Notes: generated from the letters alone by a model not told the origin. A stretch of DNA of 31,369 nucleotides from Euprymna scolopes (GCA_024364805.1 CM044495.1:44296179-44327547); one strand, 5' to 3'. Positions 1-10,517 are shown, counted from the stretch's first letter. Program-made: numbers and translations.

Positions 1-510
1 GGTTGTAAAAAGATAGTTTCGAATTTGGGGGTATCAAACCCAAACCAAAATATGGTGAAAGTAAAAATTAAATATATAAACCCCACAATTTATTATACTA
101 TACCTGTTCACACTGAAACACCTTTAACAATATTCTGTGGATCTATATTAAAATACCTTGTTAAACTTTGTGACATGTTTCCATTCTATGGAGGTAAGGT
201 GCGAACGAACACCCCATAATTTTATTATACCATATTTCTTCAAACTGAAACATAATTATCAAAGTATAATTACGCAGATAGATATGAAATGTGTTCATTA
301 AAGTATGTGCCTATTTCCATTCTATGGAGGCCAGACGCAAACTCAGCCCCCACAATGTTATTATACCATCCCTATTAAAGTTAAAACATACTTATCAAAG
401 AATGCTTATGTGCATCTATATCAAAAACACTTGTACACGATTTTTATTTTCATTTTTTTATTTCAATTCTTTGTGGACCAGGCGCGAACGTAGACCCCAA
501 ACTTTTATTG
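1..510. repeat. Diverged tandem repeat, period about 131-147 bp
   Basis: Landmark blocks recur in order. A CCCCA-rich block followed by TTATTATACNAT starts near 81, 212 and 348, with a worn version near 495. A CATTCTATGGAGG-type block followed by a GCGAAC or GCAAAC block starts near 183, 317 and, degenerate, 464. The spacing is 131, 136 and 147 bp, so about three and a half head-to-tail copies are visible and the array probably continues left of the window. Copies are clearly diverged, with small indels, so it is an old array. Short open frames across it are incidental. Confidence 0.75.
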
Positions 511-1820
511 AACAACCGTTCTGCCAGACCAAACATACCCATTGCTGTGCCTCGATACATCTTCTGTCATTATATGTAATTATTTTTTTTTTTAAATAGT
601 CAACCAGATAGGAGCCAATTCGTGACCAGACACGCACACACATACATTCAGCTTTATATATAACTACTTGCTTTTACCCACCAATTGAACACTGTTGAAT
701 AAATTATTGAAAAATATATCTATTTACAAAATTTCAGAAAAATACATTATATATGTGTGTGTGTGTATGTATTTTTATGGTGTAAGAGGGATAACATAAA
801 AACATCTCCTATACTAATTGTTACATACATTCTCTATTAATAAATTGCACAAAAAAAACAACCTCATTTCATTATATTTGAATTTGAACAGGCATATTTT
901 TTACAGAAAGATAATTTACTGCGTTCATATCTTTTAAAAAACATTAAGGACTATATGATGCTATGAAAAATCTCCCTCTCTGTAACAACTCGATTTTTCC
1001 ACACTTTTTTACTTCCCAGCGTCTTTTTTTCTATTTCAGAAATAGAACGTTGTCACACTTTGCACATGAAATATCTGTACTGATGTTTCTATTTTCCTTA
1101 TCTCCTTCATCCAGAGATAGCCTCGAAATAACATTAAGGCTATCCATTAGGCATTTTGAAATCTACTATTAATTAGAAGGTTTCCAATTTTTACAACTCT
1201 TAAGAAACTGTAGTCAACAGATGTCCAGTTTTCCATCACATATCTTTGCTAGGAAACATCAGTGACCGATTTGCTAAGCAAATCGCTTTGTATTTACACG
1301 GTGTTATTTTGTATCGGACCGGTGTGTTGTTTTTTCAACTAAACCAATCACGTAAAAGATTACAGTAGGAACTAAAGTGCACTGTAAGTGGGAGATACCT
1401 TCTGTCAAAAGCTGGTTTTGTTTATCATATGAAACCACATAATAAAAGACAGGAACGACATTCTAATGAGGAGGTTTTACAGCACATCCAGCGGCACTAG
1501 GTTGTAATATTTGTGGTCTAATCTGAAAATCTTCAAAGTGGGCTGGCACGACATTCGATAATTAACAATATTATCATGCAACCACTTTTACACGAATGAA
1601 TTTTTATTTTTATGTCACACATGTGTACTTTCATGTAGCACTAAAGCTGGGCTAAAAGTTCACCTACGTGCACACGAACGTAATAACGCTTAACTGAAGA
1701 GTTAGAACACTCCTGTTATGTAGTAGCAATCATCATGCTAGATTTTTAAAATCATGTCTTCGACGATCTGGCGATTAGATCTTTAAAAAAGGGATAGCAG
1801 ACATATTTGTATACATTGAA
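511..1820. other. AT-rich DNA, no gene seen
   Basis: No open frame with recognisable protein similarity and no coding-like composition on either strand. It contains a short (GT)n patch near 752-768 and a near-perfect 19-bp palindrome at 1267-1285 (CGATTTGCTAAGCAAATCG). I see no promoter or terminator that I could defend. Confidence 0.6.
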
Positions 1821-1996
1821 TATGCATATATATATATATATATATATATGTATATGTGTGTGTGTATATATATATAGACTTTATATAAATATGTACATAT
1901 ATATATGTATATATGTACATGTATATATATAAACATACATATGTATATATATGTACATGTATATATACATATATATATATGTGTGTATATATATAC

Positions 1997-2032
<36 letters not shown>
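1821..2032. repeat. Interrupted (TA)n/(TG)n microsatellite
   Basis: About 210 bp of TA dinucleotides broken by TG, CA and ACATG variants. The interruptions suggest an old array. The IYIY-type reading frames across it are products of the repeat and not genes. Confidence 0.95.
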
Positions 2033-2034
<2 letters not shown>

Positions 2035-2107
2035 TTATCGTTCAGAGGCTACAGAATGGGGTTGGTGGTTGTATGTTTTGGTTTCGATTCTAGCTGGATA
2101 CACTCCA

Positions 2108-2109
<2 letters not shown>

Positions 2110-2177
<68 letters not shown>
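2110..2177. repeat. (TA)n microsatellite
   Basis: A nearly pure run of about 34 TA units. It lies directly left of the GC-richer leader assigned to LINE A and may mark its 5' junction. The 74 bp between this array and the previous one (2036-2109) have ordinary composition and no secure identity. Confidence 0.95.
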
Positions 2178-2178
<1 letters not shown>

Positions 2179-2982
2179 GTTATAGGGCATAGATTGCTCT
2201 GGGTAGAGGTAGCACCTTTGAATCTCTGCCTGCTGCACCCAATAGGGTGGACAGAGATCACTGGTCCTCACCCATCTCCTAAATCTCTCACTTGCTAGCT
2301 CCAAGAGCTATACCCTGGGTACTGGTCTCAGGAGGCCTGCCAAACCTTGTGAGGGGACGGTGTTGGTACAGCATCACTAAGCAATGTGTCCACTAGACTG
2401 AGCTAACAATTAGAGTCAAGGACCAAGAAATAGCTGGTATGGTACCCAGCTGCACAGAAAACTTACCAGGTTTGATTAGGCCCTTTAGTTTTGGCTCACA
2501 ACTGATCTAGGAGATGGAATACTCTTACAAGTAAATCCTGCGATCGTTTTATCATCTGACGTGTGGCACATGCGTGCACCTGTACAGCCCATGTTAATCC
2601 GATGGAGAGAGTGTGCTTTGTTCAGCACAAGCAATGACCACTTAAAACAAATCAAAGTGCCGGTTGTTCAGTGAACAATTTTCACCTATTTAAGCATACG
2701 GTTTGGTACATCGATCTGTGCGTTTTTTTAAACTAATATTAAATTAATAAAACCCTGTGGCGATGATGGGATTGTGACGGGAACAGGTGAAGGATGTCCC
2801 TGCTAGTTCCTGGCATGAACATTGCACATAGGTGGTGGAAGGTAGATGACCGTTTTTATAACACCCGCAAATAATTGTCTGACTCGTGTCCTCCTTTCAT
2901 AACAAAGCAGCCCTTTATAGGATGGCACTGATTTCCTCTTCATGGGGAGAGGTTTATAAAAGGTGACCTAAAAAATGTTTAC

Positions 2983-3840
2983 TTGCTTATGTCCCTCTCA
3001 TCAGGTGCAGATGTCTGGGCATCCAATATTTGCACCCAAATCAAGAATAGAAACAAAATACTTGGAACGAATTTGTCCATTGCGACTTGGAATGTAAGAA
3101 CACTCCAGGATAACAAAAAGAACCCTGAACGAAAAACAGCTATAGCACATGTGTTAAGGCATCATAGAATTTCTGTTGCAGCTTTTTTTGAAACTAGGTT
3201 TGCTGATAGAGGACAGCGAGAGGAAGTTGAAGGTGGATCCACTTTTTATTGGATTGGAAAACAAAGTTCTGAGAAACGTGAATCTGGTGTTGGTTTTGCC
3301 ATCAGGACTGATATTGCCAAAAATCTTGAGTCCCTACCCGTTGGTATAAATGAGAGACTTATGTCCTTGCGCATTGCATTAGGAAAGGACAAACATGCCA
3401 CACTTTTGAGTTGCTATGCACCTACACTTAATTCATCTGATGAGCGAAAAGAAATGTGTTACTCCTCTTTACGCAACCAAATCAACAATGTCTGTATACA
3501 TGATGAGATGTTTGTCTTGGGTGACTTCAATGCTCGTGTGGGTAGAGATACACAATTTTGGAGAAATGTCATTGGTTCACATGGAATTCGTAAAGTCAAC
3601 TGAAATGGTCTTCTCTTATTGTCTCTTTGCAGTGAATGCGATCTTTTGCTCACTAATACAGTGTTTCGGCTGCCTAATTGCAAGAAAGTCAGTTGGAAAC
3701 ATTCCCGGTCTAATCATTATCATCTAATTGATTATGTCATCGTATGTCGTTCTCATAGACAATATATAAATATTACACGTTCTTACAGCATCGGATAATG
3801 TTGGTCAGACCATAAATTTATCTGCTCCACAGTTAGGATG
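2983..3840 (+). pseudogene. LINE A endonuclease domain (AP-like)
   Basis: This is the DNA-nicking domain that primes LINE integration. The first 206 residues are open from an ATG at 2983. SIATWNVRTLQD is the N-terminal strand with the metal-site Asn, FFETRFAD holds the ET metal-binding pair, SCYAPT is mid-domain, and GDFNARVGRD is the signature block near residues 180-190. In the same frame, beyond a TGA at 3601, the sequence continues as NGLLLLSLCSECDLLLTNTV, LIDYVIVCR and CWSDHKFICS; the last is the SDH catalytic motif at the domain end. A second in-frame stop precedes the CWSDH block. The order and spacing are normal for the family, so the domain is broken by point changes and not by loss of parts. 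Confidence 0.85.
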
Positions 3841-6335
3841 AAAACCAAGCGCCCTGTTCGAAACCAACGTAATTCTTCCATCAAGAGAATTGATGTAAGC
3901 AAGTTGAAATTTAAGGAGATAATGCCATCATTTCAAAAGCCTACTGATGAAAAGCTGTCTTCCCTTGTATGTGGGGATGATATTGCGGCATCTTGGAGAG
4001 AGTTTAAAACTGCAGTGTACGACTCTGCTAAAGAGTCATTAGGATATTTCGAAGGAAAAACCCAGATTGGTTTGATGAAAATGATCCAACTATCGCCCCA
4101 CTGCTCAATTACATGCATCAAACCCATCAAGTATGGATTACTGACAAAAATTATTCAGTGAAACACAAGGCTTTCAGAATGGCCAAAAGGTTGGCACAAT
4201 GTCGGCCCCGGAAAATGAAACAAAACTGGTGGGAGCAGAAAGCTGAGGCCTTACAAGATGCGGCAGATAGGTGTGATTTTAAAGCATTTCACCAAAACCT
4301 CAAGGGGGTTTTTGGTCCCATTTTAAGGGGGGAATTTCCAATATTTTCGTCGGATGGCATTCTCCTCACTGATAAGAAAGAAATTACTAAGCGCTGGGCT
4401 GAACACTTTTCAAATGTTTTAAACAGAGAATCGACAGTTGATCGAGGAGTGATTAATGATATTCCTCAGAGGCCAACCATCGAGATGCTTGCTGATACTC
4501 CATCCATGTCGGAGATTAAATGGGCTGTAAAGCAACTTTTAAATGGTAAGGCTCCAGGTGAAGTCGGCATACCTGCAGAAGTATACATATGTGGAAGCCA
4601 ACTATTAATGAGGAAACTAAGTGGCCTGTTTTCATTTATATGGGAACTTGGTACCGTGCCACAACAGTTCAAAGACGCGTCAATTATTCACCTGTTTAAG
4701 CACAAAGGAAATAAGTGTGAGTGTGATAACCATAGAGGAATTTCTCTTTTGTCTGTTGCTGGTAAGATTCTAGCTCGTGTAATCCTAAACAAACTCAATG
4801 GTTTAATCTGCAAAACTGTGCTCCCAGAAACCCAGTGTGGTTTTAGGGCAGGAAGAGGTACTGTGGACATGATCTTCAGCCTTCGGCAACTACAGGAGAA
4901 AGCGAGGGAGCAAAATAAGGACTTGTTTGTCACATTCGTTAACCTCATAAATGCATTTGACACCGTTTCTAGAAATGCCTGTTAGACTATTTTGAGGAGG
5001 CTTGGTATTCCGGACAAGATGTTGAATGTGATTGTCTCCTTTCACTGGGGAATGGTGGCGACAGTACGATCTGGCTGTGAACAAAGTAAACCAGTTGAAG
5101 TGTCAAATGGAACTAAGCAAGGATGTGTTCTTGTTCCGATCCTATTTGCTAGTTTCTTTTCGGTAATGCTTGAGACAGTTTTCAGGAACACCCCAAGAGG
5201 CATAGGTGTTGAGTCTTGATCAAGTGAAGGATTACTTAACCAGCAATAATTCAAGGCCACAACCAAACATCTGTGCAGACTGTTCTTGACCTCCTTTATG
5301 CGGATGACTGTTTTCTTGTCACCCATAGTCTAGATGACATGCAGAACATCCTCAATAGCTTTTCTGGTGCATGTGAAGCTTTCGGTCTTACAATTAACAT
5401 AAAAAGAGTGAAATTATTCACCAGTCAAACCCAAACACTACGTCCTCTTCACAACCTGTGGTATATGTTGATGGTGAAGCTTTGAAAACAGTATCTTCTT
5501 TTACATACCTCGGCTCTGTTGTGTCTGATGATGCTTAATTTGAAAAGGACATCCAATGTAGAATTAATAAAGCAAGTGATGCATTTGGTAGGTTGCGACA
5601 CAGACTCTGAAACAGCCACGGTGTGTCTCTAAAAGTAAAGATGGCAGTCTAAAAATCTGCAGTTTTGCCTACACTTCTGTATGGTGCCGAAACATGGACC
5701 TTGTACCGCAAGCATATAAATCAGCTTGACTCATTCCATATGAGATGGCTGCTTTTTATTTGCAATGTTGGATGGCAGGATCGTCTTCCGAATAGTGAAT
5801 TTCTTGAGAGATGTCAAATCACTGGTATTGCATCATTTTGATCAGGATACAAATGCGGTGGTGGGGTCATTTTGTAAGAATGAATGACTCAAGAGTTCCT
5901 AAGCCACTTTTTTATGGGCAACTGACAAAGTCTTGCCGTCTAATAGGGTATCCCCAGCTTCGTTACAAAGATAAACTAAAAGACAACCTGAAACGTTGTG
6001 GAATTTCTATGAGTTCCTGGGTGACTGCAGCAGGGGATCGCAGAGAATGGAAGAAGATGTGTTTCCTGGGGACCAAAAATTTGAACATAACCACTTTTGT
6101 CATAGGGACGCCCTTCGTGCAAATATGAAGGTAAACCACAAGAAAAATCCACCTAAAAATGAATATGTATGCCATTGTGGTTTCAGAGCACGCAGCACAG
6201 CAGGCTGATCTGTTCACTTGAGAAGGCATATTTGACAGACGAGCATATGAAAGTTCACAATCTGCGGAGGAGTGTGCCGGGCGTCTACAGGATTGTAATT
6301 ATATATGTGGCGTCACAGAGCTTAGGAGCTGCTAA
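3838..6335 (+). pseudogene. LINE A reverse transcriptase and C-terminal tail
   Basis: The linker (KRIDVSKLKF) runs to about 4065, where a one-base shift moves the frame before DKNYSVKHKAF. The reverse transcriptase then shows LLNGKAPGEVGIPAEVY, CDNHRGISLL, QCGFRAGRGTVDMIF, FVNLINAFDTVSR (motif A), SNGTKQGCVLVPILF (motif B) and LLYADDCFLV (motif C, in another frame after about 5255). Motif A carries Asn where the first catalytic Asp is expected (FVN for FVD). Downstream are the SFTYLGSVVSDDA block, YGAETWTLY, QMRWWGHFVRM and RYKDKLKDNLKRCG, typical of this family's C-terminal part. The tail YVCHCGFRARSTAG followed by VHLRRH, and then CGGVCRASTGL, looks like two zinc fingers. Stops (for example TAG at 4982) and several frameshifts show that the copy is dead. 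Confidence 0.85.
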
Positions 6336-6382
6336 ATATTGCATACTTAACCCTCATTCATCGTCTTCGACGAGAGAATCAA

Positions 6383-6384
<2 letters not shown>

Positions 6385-6470
<86 letters not shown>

Positions 6471-6505
6471 GTGTGTGGGTGTGTTTGTGTTTGTGTATGT
6501 ATACA
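6385..6505. repeat. (TA)n followed by (GT)n microsatellite
   Basis: TA repeats with a few AAAT and CA interruptions, ending in GTGTGTGGGTGTG. It lies exactly at the inferred 3' end of LINE A, so it may have grown from the element's 3' tail; that link is inference. Confidence 0.9.
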
Positions 6506-7182
6506 GAATGGTGGTATTGATTATCATAAATGTGAATCCAAAACACATAACATGATTATTAAAGAGTCCTTTATGCTATAATATTTTAATCATATAAATA
6601 AGCCCATGCATTTGTTAAATTAACTGTTAATTTGGGCATATCGATATATATCTTAACAGTAAACTAATATGCATTTATAATCAAATAAAGACTTGGAGAC
6701 TAGAAAAATAAACGGATAAAAAAGAGGGAAAAGCAATAAGAAAACAAAGATACAAAAAAATTAAAACATAATAAATAAGTAAAAAAAAATACATAAATAA
6801 ACTTGTCAATTAGAAAATGGAGTCACCACCAGAAATAAAAACACCTTTAAAAACTAAGATAGCGACGATAAGAGTATAAGCTTAGGTCAATAAATAACGC
6901 CCTAGTTAAAAAGTAGCAACCCATTTGCAGTCTGACATTTTAACCACACAAAATCGTACTCACCCCTCCTCCTTTACCCCTACACATTTCTTCCACTACA
7001 GCTCTCTCCAAAAACCCTACTGATCACATTCGTAAAGTATACCCCTCACTTTCTTCCAGAATGTTAAGCAAACACAAATGTCTTATAAAAATAATATAAA
7101 TTTGACTCTCGCTACAATATCGATACTTTTTTTTTGTCTGATGCGGTGCTATCGTTGCATTGGGATTTGTATAATAAACAGA
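6506..7182. other. A-rich intergenic DNA, no gene seen
   Basis: Low-complexity A-rich DNA between about 6680 and 6860, then ordinary AT-rich sequence with a C/T-rich patch near 6958-7060. No frame with protein similarity and no inverted repeat of note. Confidence 0.55.
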
Positions 7183-7183
7183 C

Positions 7184-7222
<39 letters not shown>

Positions 7223-7350
7223 ATGCATGTATATATATGCATATATATACACACATATACATATATATATATATATGTATATACATATACAAATATATAT
7301 ATACATATACAAATATATATGCATATACATATATACACACATATATATGC
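7183..7350. repeat. Interrupted (TA)n/(CA)n microsatellite
   Basis: About 165 bp of TA repeats interspersed with TGCA, CACA and CAAA variants. Both strands give spurious tyrosine/isoleucine frames, which I reject as coding. Confidence 0.95.
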
Positions 7351-7483
7351 ATTAGTTTGGATTTCACTAATATATAATTTTGTTAATATAATAACCAATA
7401 TAGAATTGTCTATATAATACAACATACGCAATCTGCAAAAATAAAATTGTCATATCAAAGCATATCGTCCGAGCACCATGCTA

Positions 7484-7484
<1 letters not shown>

Positions 7485-7556
<72 letters not shown>
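7485..7556. repeat. (TA)n microsatellite, about 36 units
   Basis: A pure TA run. It abuts a 12-bp perfect hairpin at 7559-7588. Confidence 0.95.
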
Positions 7557-7558
<2 letters not shown>

Positions 7559-7588
7559 ATAAACAGTCAAGTGTAATTGACTGTTTAT
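7559..7588. repeat. Perfect 12-bp-stem hairpin
   Basis: ATAAACAGTCAA at 7559-7570 is the exact reverse complement of TTGACTGTTTAT at 7577-7588, around the 6-nt loop GTGTAA. There is no T-run placement or gene context for a terminator. It may be the worn end of a small fold-back repeat next to the TA array. Confidence 0.7.
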
Positions 7589-8029
7589 TTGTAGCAAAAC
7601 GGGTAGGTGCTATAGCTTGTTTACTTAGGATAAGTGTTATATACAGAATTGATATAATAAAAATAATATTCATTCTTTCATTAAATACGATTTGATATAG
7701 AATTAACTACTAACATTGTATAGTTCGTTTCAAAATAAAATTCCAGACGCAATTTCAGACAAAGCAGCCTAGTTTTTTTCCCGAGAAAACGTCTAGACTA
7801 CACGTTATATTTTCGTGGCTTATCCTTATTATTACAATCGATCCTTTTCTCGTACATTAACCTTAAGTACGCTGGATCAAAACATAACAAGTACTCATAC
7901 TATATTTCAGCTTGATTGATCATAAGTTTTATCCAAAAAACGCGGAATAAATATACCCCTATTATAGTAATTGTCTGTCCTTTTGAGATAAGGTGTTTTC
8001 ATTGATTGAGATTGTCGGCCTGACTTCCT

Positions 8030-8100
8030 CATCTTGGATGTTATCGTCACAACGTTTCGGCCGTTTTGCCTTCCGGCCTTCATCAGGTGTTTTGTATCGA
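8030..8100 (-). ncRNA. Hammerhead-ribozyme-like motif, copy A
   Basis: On the minus strand CTGATGA (8080-8086) is followed by a possible stem II, AGGCCG with a CGGCC partner around a purine-rich loop, and then by GAAAC and a short arm GTTGTGACGATAAC ending near ATCC. CTGANGA, stem II, GAAA is the invariant hammerhead order, and Penelope-like elements are known to carry such ribozymes in their terminal repeats. Stem III pairs only partly (ACGTT with AACAT, one mismatch), and I cannot form a convincing stem I in the single copy. Self-cleavage is therefore doubtful here. Confidence 0.5.
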
Positions 8101-8341
8101 ACTGGGGAACCGTTTGTTAGGAGTCTCTAACCAAACCCTTTATTATTATTACGGGGGTACAGAAGACTCCAGCTAGGTTCTGGAACATAGTTGTTGATTC
8201 TCTGTTTTGAATGTTACTTTTTCACTGCTTTCGTTCAGGATTGAACTCAGCACCTTTGGGTAACTGTAAACTTTGATACAACGTCTAGGACACCTCGGCA
8301 GTACGTCTTAGTTGTTTTTTGTTAATCTTAAACCTATGTTG

Positions 8342-8499
8342 TTATCCAAGGTTTTCTCTCTCTATCAGAGGTGTCCAAATTGCATTCAGCTCTATGCTTG
8401 GTTTGCTCAGTAGGTTGTTATATCCGAGCATGTGAGCTGTTTCTTTAAGTTTTCTAACTTTCCAGTGGGGCTCTCTGTTTATTATTTTTACTTCATCCC
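8342..8499 (-). pseudogene. C-terminal tail of a Penelope-like GIY-YIG region
   Basis: The minus frame ending at the TAA at 8342-8344 reads WDEVKIINREPHWKVRKLKE, then TAHMLGYNNLLSKPSIELNA and IWTPLIERENLG. This matches the pattern I know from the end of Penelope-like ORFs: a W..VKII..E..W..RK.KEA.HM block, then LS.PS.EL..IW.PLI. Only about 50 residues remain. The upstream stretch near 8500-8520 seems to continue the domain in another frame and then loses similarity. No start codon exists for it, so it is a remnant. Confidence 0.6.
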
Positions 8500-8530
8500 A
8501 TTATGCCCCCGATTATGTCCTAATGATTCA

Positions 8531-9149
8531 TTAGTCGAAGACAATAATACTTACTTCGCTGCACTTTATAATAACATTTGTTCATACGAATTTTAACCTA
8601 GATTGGTTCAATTGTTTAAGAAAAAATGTAGAAAGGAACTGACAGAGTATCAGACTTACAGAGATAGGTGTATATTTGTCAGTGCTTGTATGCATGTGCT
8701 TGTATAAAAATTTCTAACGAAGTGTAAGATTGTCGTGTGGAAATTTATGAAAACATCTGAGAAAATCCATACCTATTTGAGATAGATAGATATAATAATA
8801 TATTTACTTAATTAATTAAACAGAATTTTATACCGGTAGAATTCATGTAATTGCATTATGTGTATGATAAAAAAAAATACATGTTATTTTCCCTAATAAA
8901 ATATTACCTGAAATTTCATATTAAATTATATGAAATATTTATCTGACACTTTGACCTCGAAGTTTTTCCACTCAAATATGGCTGCTGTTATATTATACTG
9001 CAACTTGTAATTATTAGGGACCAGTCGTGTCATATATTAAATGATTACGGGACATCGCTTGAGAAAGTATTATAAATTGTTTTATAAGAGTTTTTAAGAC
9101 ATCCATACTGTAGAACGTAATCAATGGCATATTTTTCTTTATTAAGATA
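8531..9149. other. AT-rich DNA, no gene seen
   Basis: About 620 bp without a protein-like frame or repeat that I can support. It lies between Penelope-like copy A and the left end of the Tc1 element. Confidence 0.5.
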
Positions 9150-9376
9150 AAGTGCCGGACAAAAGGAAAGTCCGCCCTTGTAATTTTTTTCCAAAAGCAG
9201 ATTTAAGCAAAATTTAATTTACTGTTTAAACAGCCTTTACCTCATTTGATTCACCTTTTATTCCTTTATACTTGTATCTGTTCATATTTTATATTTAATT
9301 GAAATATTCTAGTGTGCACGTCAATTTAAAAAATAACTTCATATTGAGAAGGAAAAAAGTCGGCTGCAACAAATTC
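9150..9376 (+). repeat. Tc1 left inverted repeat with two direct repeats
   Basis: The outer transposase-site-like unit is GGACAAAAGGAAAGTCCGCC (from 9157) followed by CTTGTAAT. The inner related unit is GGAAAAAAGTCGGCTGCAAC (9351-9370). Between them, blocks such as CTGTTTAAA, GATTTGATT-like and ATTTAATTGAAATATTCT are shared with the right end in inverted order. Two related units per end is the IR/DR arrangement. Confidence 0.8.
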
Positions 9377-9475
9377 GCTTAAAACCAGCTTGAATTATCG
9401 GCCCTTAAATCAGGCAACAAAGCATCCCTAATCGTAATTGTTGTTCCAGGTTATACAACGTAACATGTAGTCCAT

Positions 9476-10517
9476 ATTCCACGACTTTCTGTTACTGATC
9501 GTAAGGAGCTTATTAATCCCCACTTTTCTGGTTTACCCAATCGAGAAAGCGGTCACAGATTGAAATGTCATAAGAAAACGATAAGGAAGTATGAGCCAAA
9601 TCACTAAAAAATCGGTAGTGTTCCTGATGCGCCTAAATCTGGTCGTACTAGAGTAACTTCTAACAGGGAAGACAATGTTATCAATATCAGTAGCTAAGAA
9701 ACAGATTTAAAACGGCTCCCCAAATCCAACAACAATGCAATCTTGTTAAATAGTGTTCTCTTTATACTGTCAAGAACAGATTAAATGAATTTTATTTGCG
9801 AGGATATGTTGCAAGACGCTAGTCAATGATTTCTCTAATAAACAGAAAGCGCCGTCTTTACTTCGTCAGATGCAATAAAGATCATGACTCTTCATATTGA
9901 TAAAAAAGTGCTTTTTAGCGACGAATGCAAGAGCAATAGGCTAGGCAGTGATTGTAGGCAGTACGTCTTCTGAGGAAAGGCAAAGAATTTAACCCTAGGT
10001 GCTCAGTTTCCACGCTCAATGAGGTGGCGGTTAAGTTTTAGTGTGGGGCATTATTAGTACCAATGGCCAAAGGCCTATAGTTCGCTTGCAAGTCGAATGG
10101 ATTCGACCAAGTATATTTATATGTTGAGTGAGCATTTTCTACGCTACTTTGATCCCAATTTGAATGATGATCCCATCTTCATGCAGGATAATGCTCCCAT
10201 TCACACAGTTGGCAATGTCAAGAGGTACCTGGACGAGCATTATATTCCAGGTTTGGATTTGCCTACACTATCTCCAGACCTCAATCCTATCGAAAACGTA
10301 TGGCATTACATCAAGCAACAGCTACGCAATGATAAAATTTCAAATTTGGAAGAACTTTGGACAAAAATTAAAGAAAAGTTAGATGCCCTTTGCCCGCAGT
10401 ATTGCTGCAATATCTGAAGAAGTTGGTGGGGACAGGATATTTTTACGGAAACATAAATTCAAGATATTTCCAAAAGATTGCAGACTGTCAGATTGCAAAG
10501 GGTTAAATATTAAGTAG
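9476..10517 (+). pseudogene. Tc1 transposase (DD34E) pseudogene
   Basis: This would be the cut-and-paste transposase of the surrounding element. The N-terminal DNA-binding part reads IPRLSVTDRKELI; the likely original start is now ATT at 9476. It continues as KTIRKYEPNH, then a TAA, then GRTRVTSNREDNVI. The linker block TVKNRLNEFYLRGYVARR follows in another frame. The catalytic core has KVLFSDECK (first Asp, about 9910-9935), IFMQDNAPIHTV (second Asp) and LSPDLNPIENVWHYIK (Glu), with 34 residues between the second Asp and Glu. The last 320 bp of the core are open from 10097. The end appears to shift frame near 10390 and read on as ARSIAAISEEVGGDRIF to a TAG at 10515-10517. At least four interruptions are present. 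Confidence 0.85.

Larger units (their letters stand above)
2178..6384 (+). mobile_element. LINE A, long decayed non-LTR retrotransposon
   Basis: Within this block, in the order expected of a LINE, lie a GC-richer leader without coding sequence (2178-2982), an AP-type endonuclease (from 2983), a reverse transcriptase (about 3838-5500), a conserved RT-downstream region (to about 6130) and a cysteine/histidine tail (to about 6335). The element ends at a (TA)n array at 6385. The composition of the leader differs from the surrounding AT-rich DNA, which is why I include it; its exact start is uncertain. No terminal repeats are seen. The clade is not settled: the protein resembles the abundant invertebrate LINEs whose endonuclease is often annotated as craniofacial development protein 2-like. 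Stops and frameshifts make it inactive. Confidence 0.85.
7998..8530 (-). mobile_element. Penelope-like element fragment, copy A
   Basis: Read on the minus strand, this block starts with a piece of protein resembling the very end of a Penelope-like ORF (8342-8499), followed by about 340 bp of terminal sequence that includes a hammerhead-like core (8030-8100). It ends at TCAATCAATGAA near 7998. The terminal sequence is shared in the opposite orientation with 17433-17713, and both copies end at the same bases, which fixes the 3' boundary. Most of the element, including any reverse transcriptase, is absent, so it is 5' truncated. Family assignment rests on the C-terminal protein motif plus the ribozyme, not on a database match. 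Confidence 0.65.

Noticed and set aside
963-1172. 69-codon frame in the 1 kb region
   Set aside because: No family similarity and no supporting context; composition is like the surrounding AT-rich DNA.
2036-2109. Possible tRNA-derived SINE remnant, because GGTTTCGATTCTAGC resembles a B box
   Set aside because: The B-box match has an extra base, no A box lies at the right distance, and no second copy of this 74-bp stretch is seen in the window.
1905-2298. Tyrosine/isoleucine-rich open frames across TA arrays (here and at 6169, 7078, 11544, 16364, 23635, 27190)
   Set aside because: They are translations of (TA)n microsatellites with short unrelated flanks.
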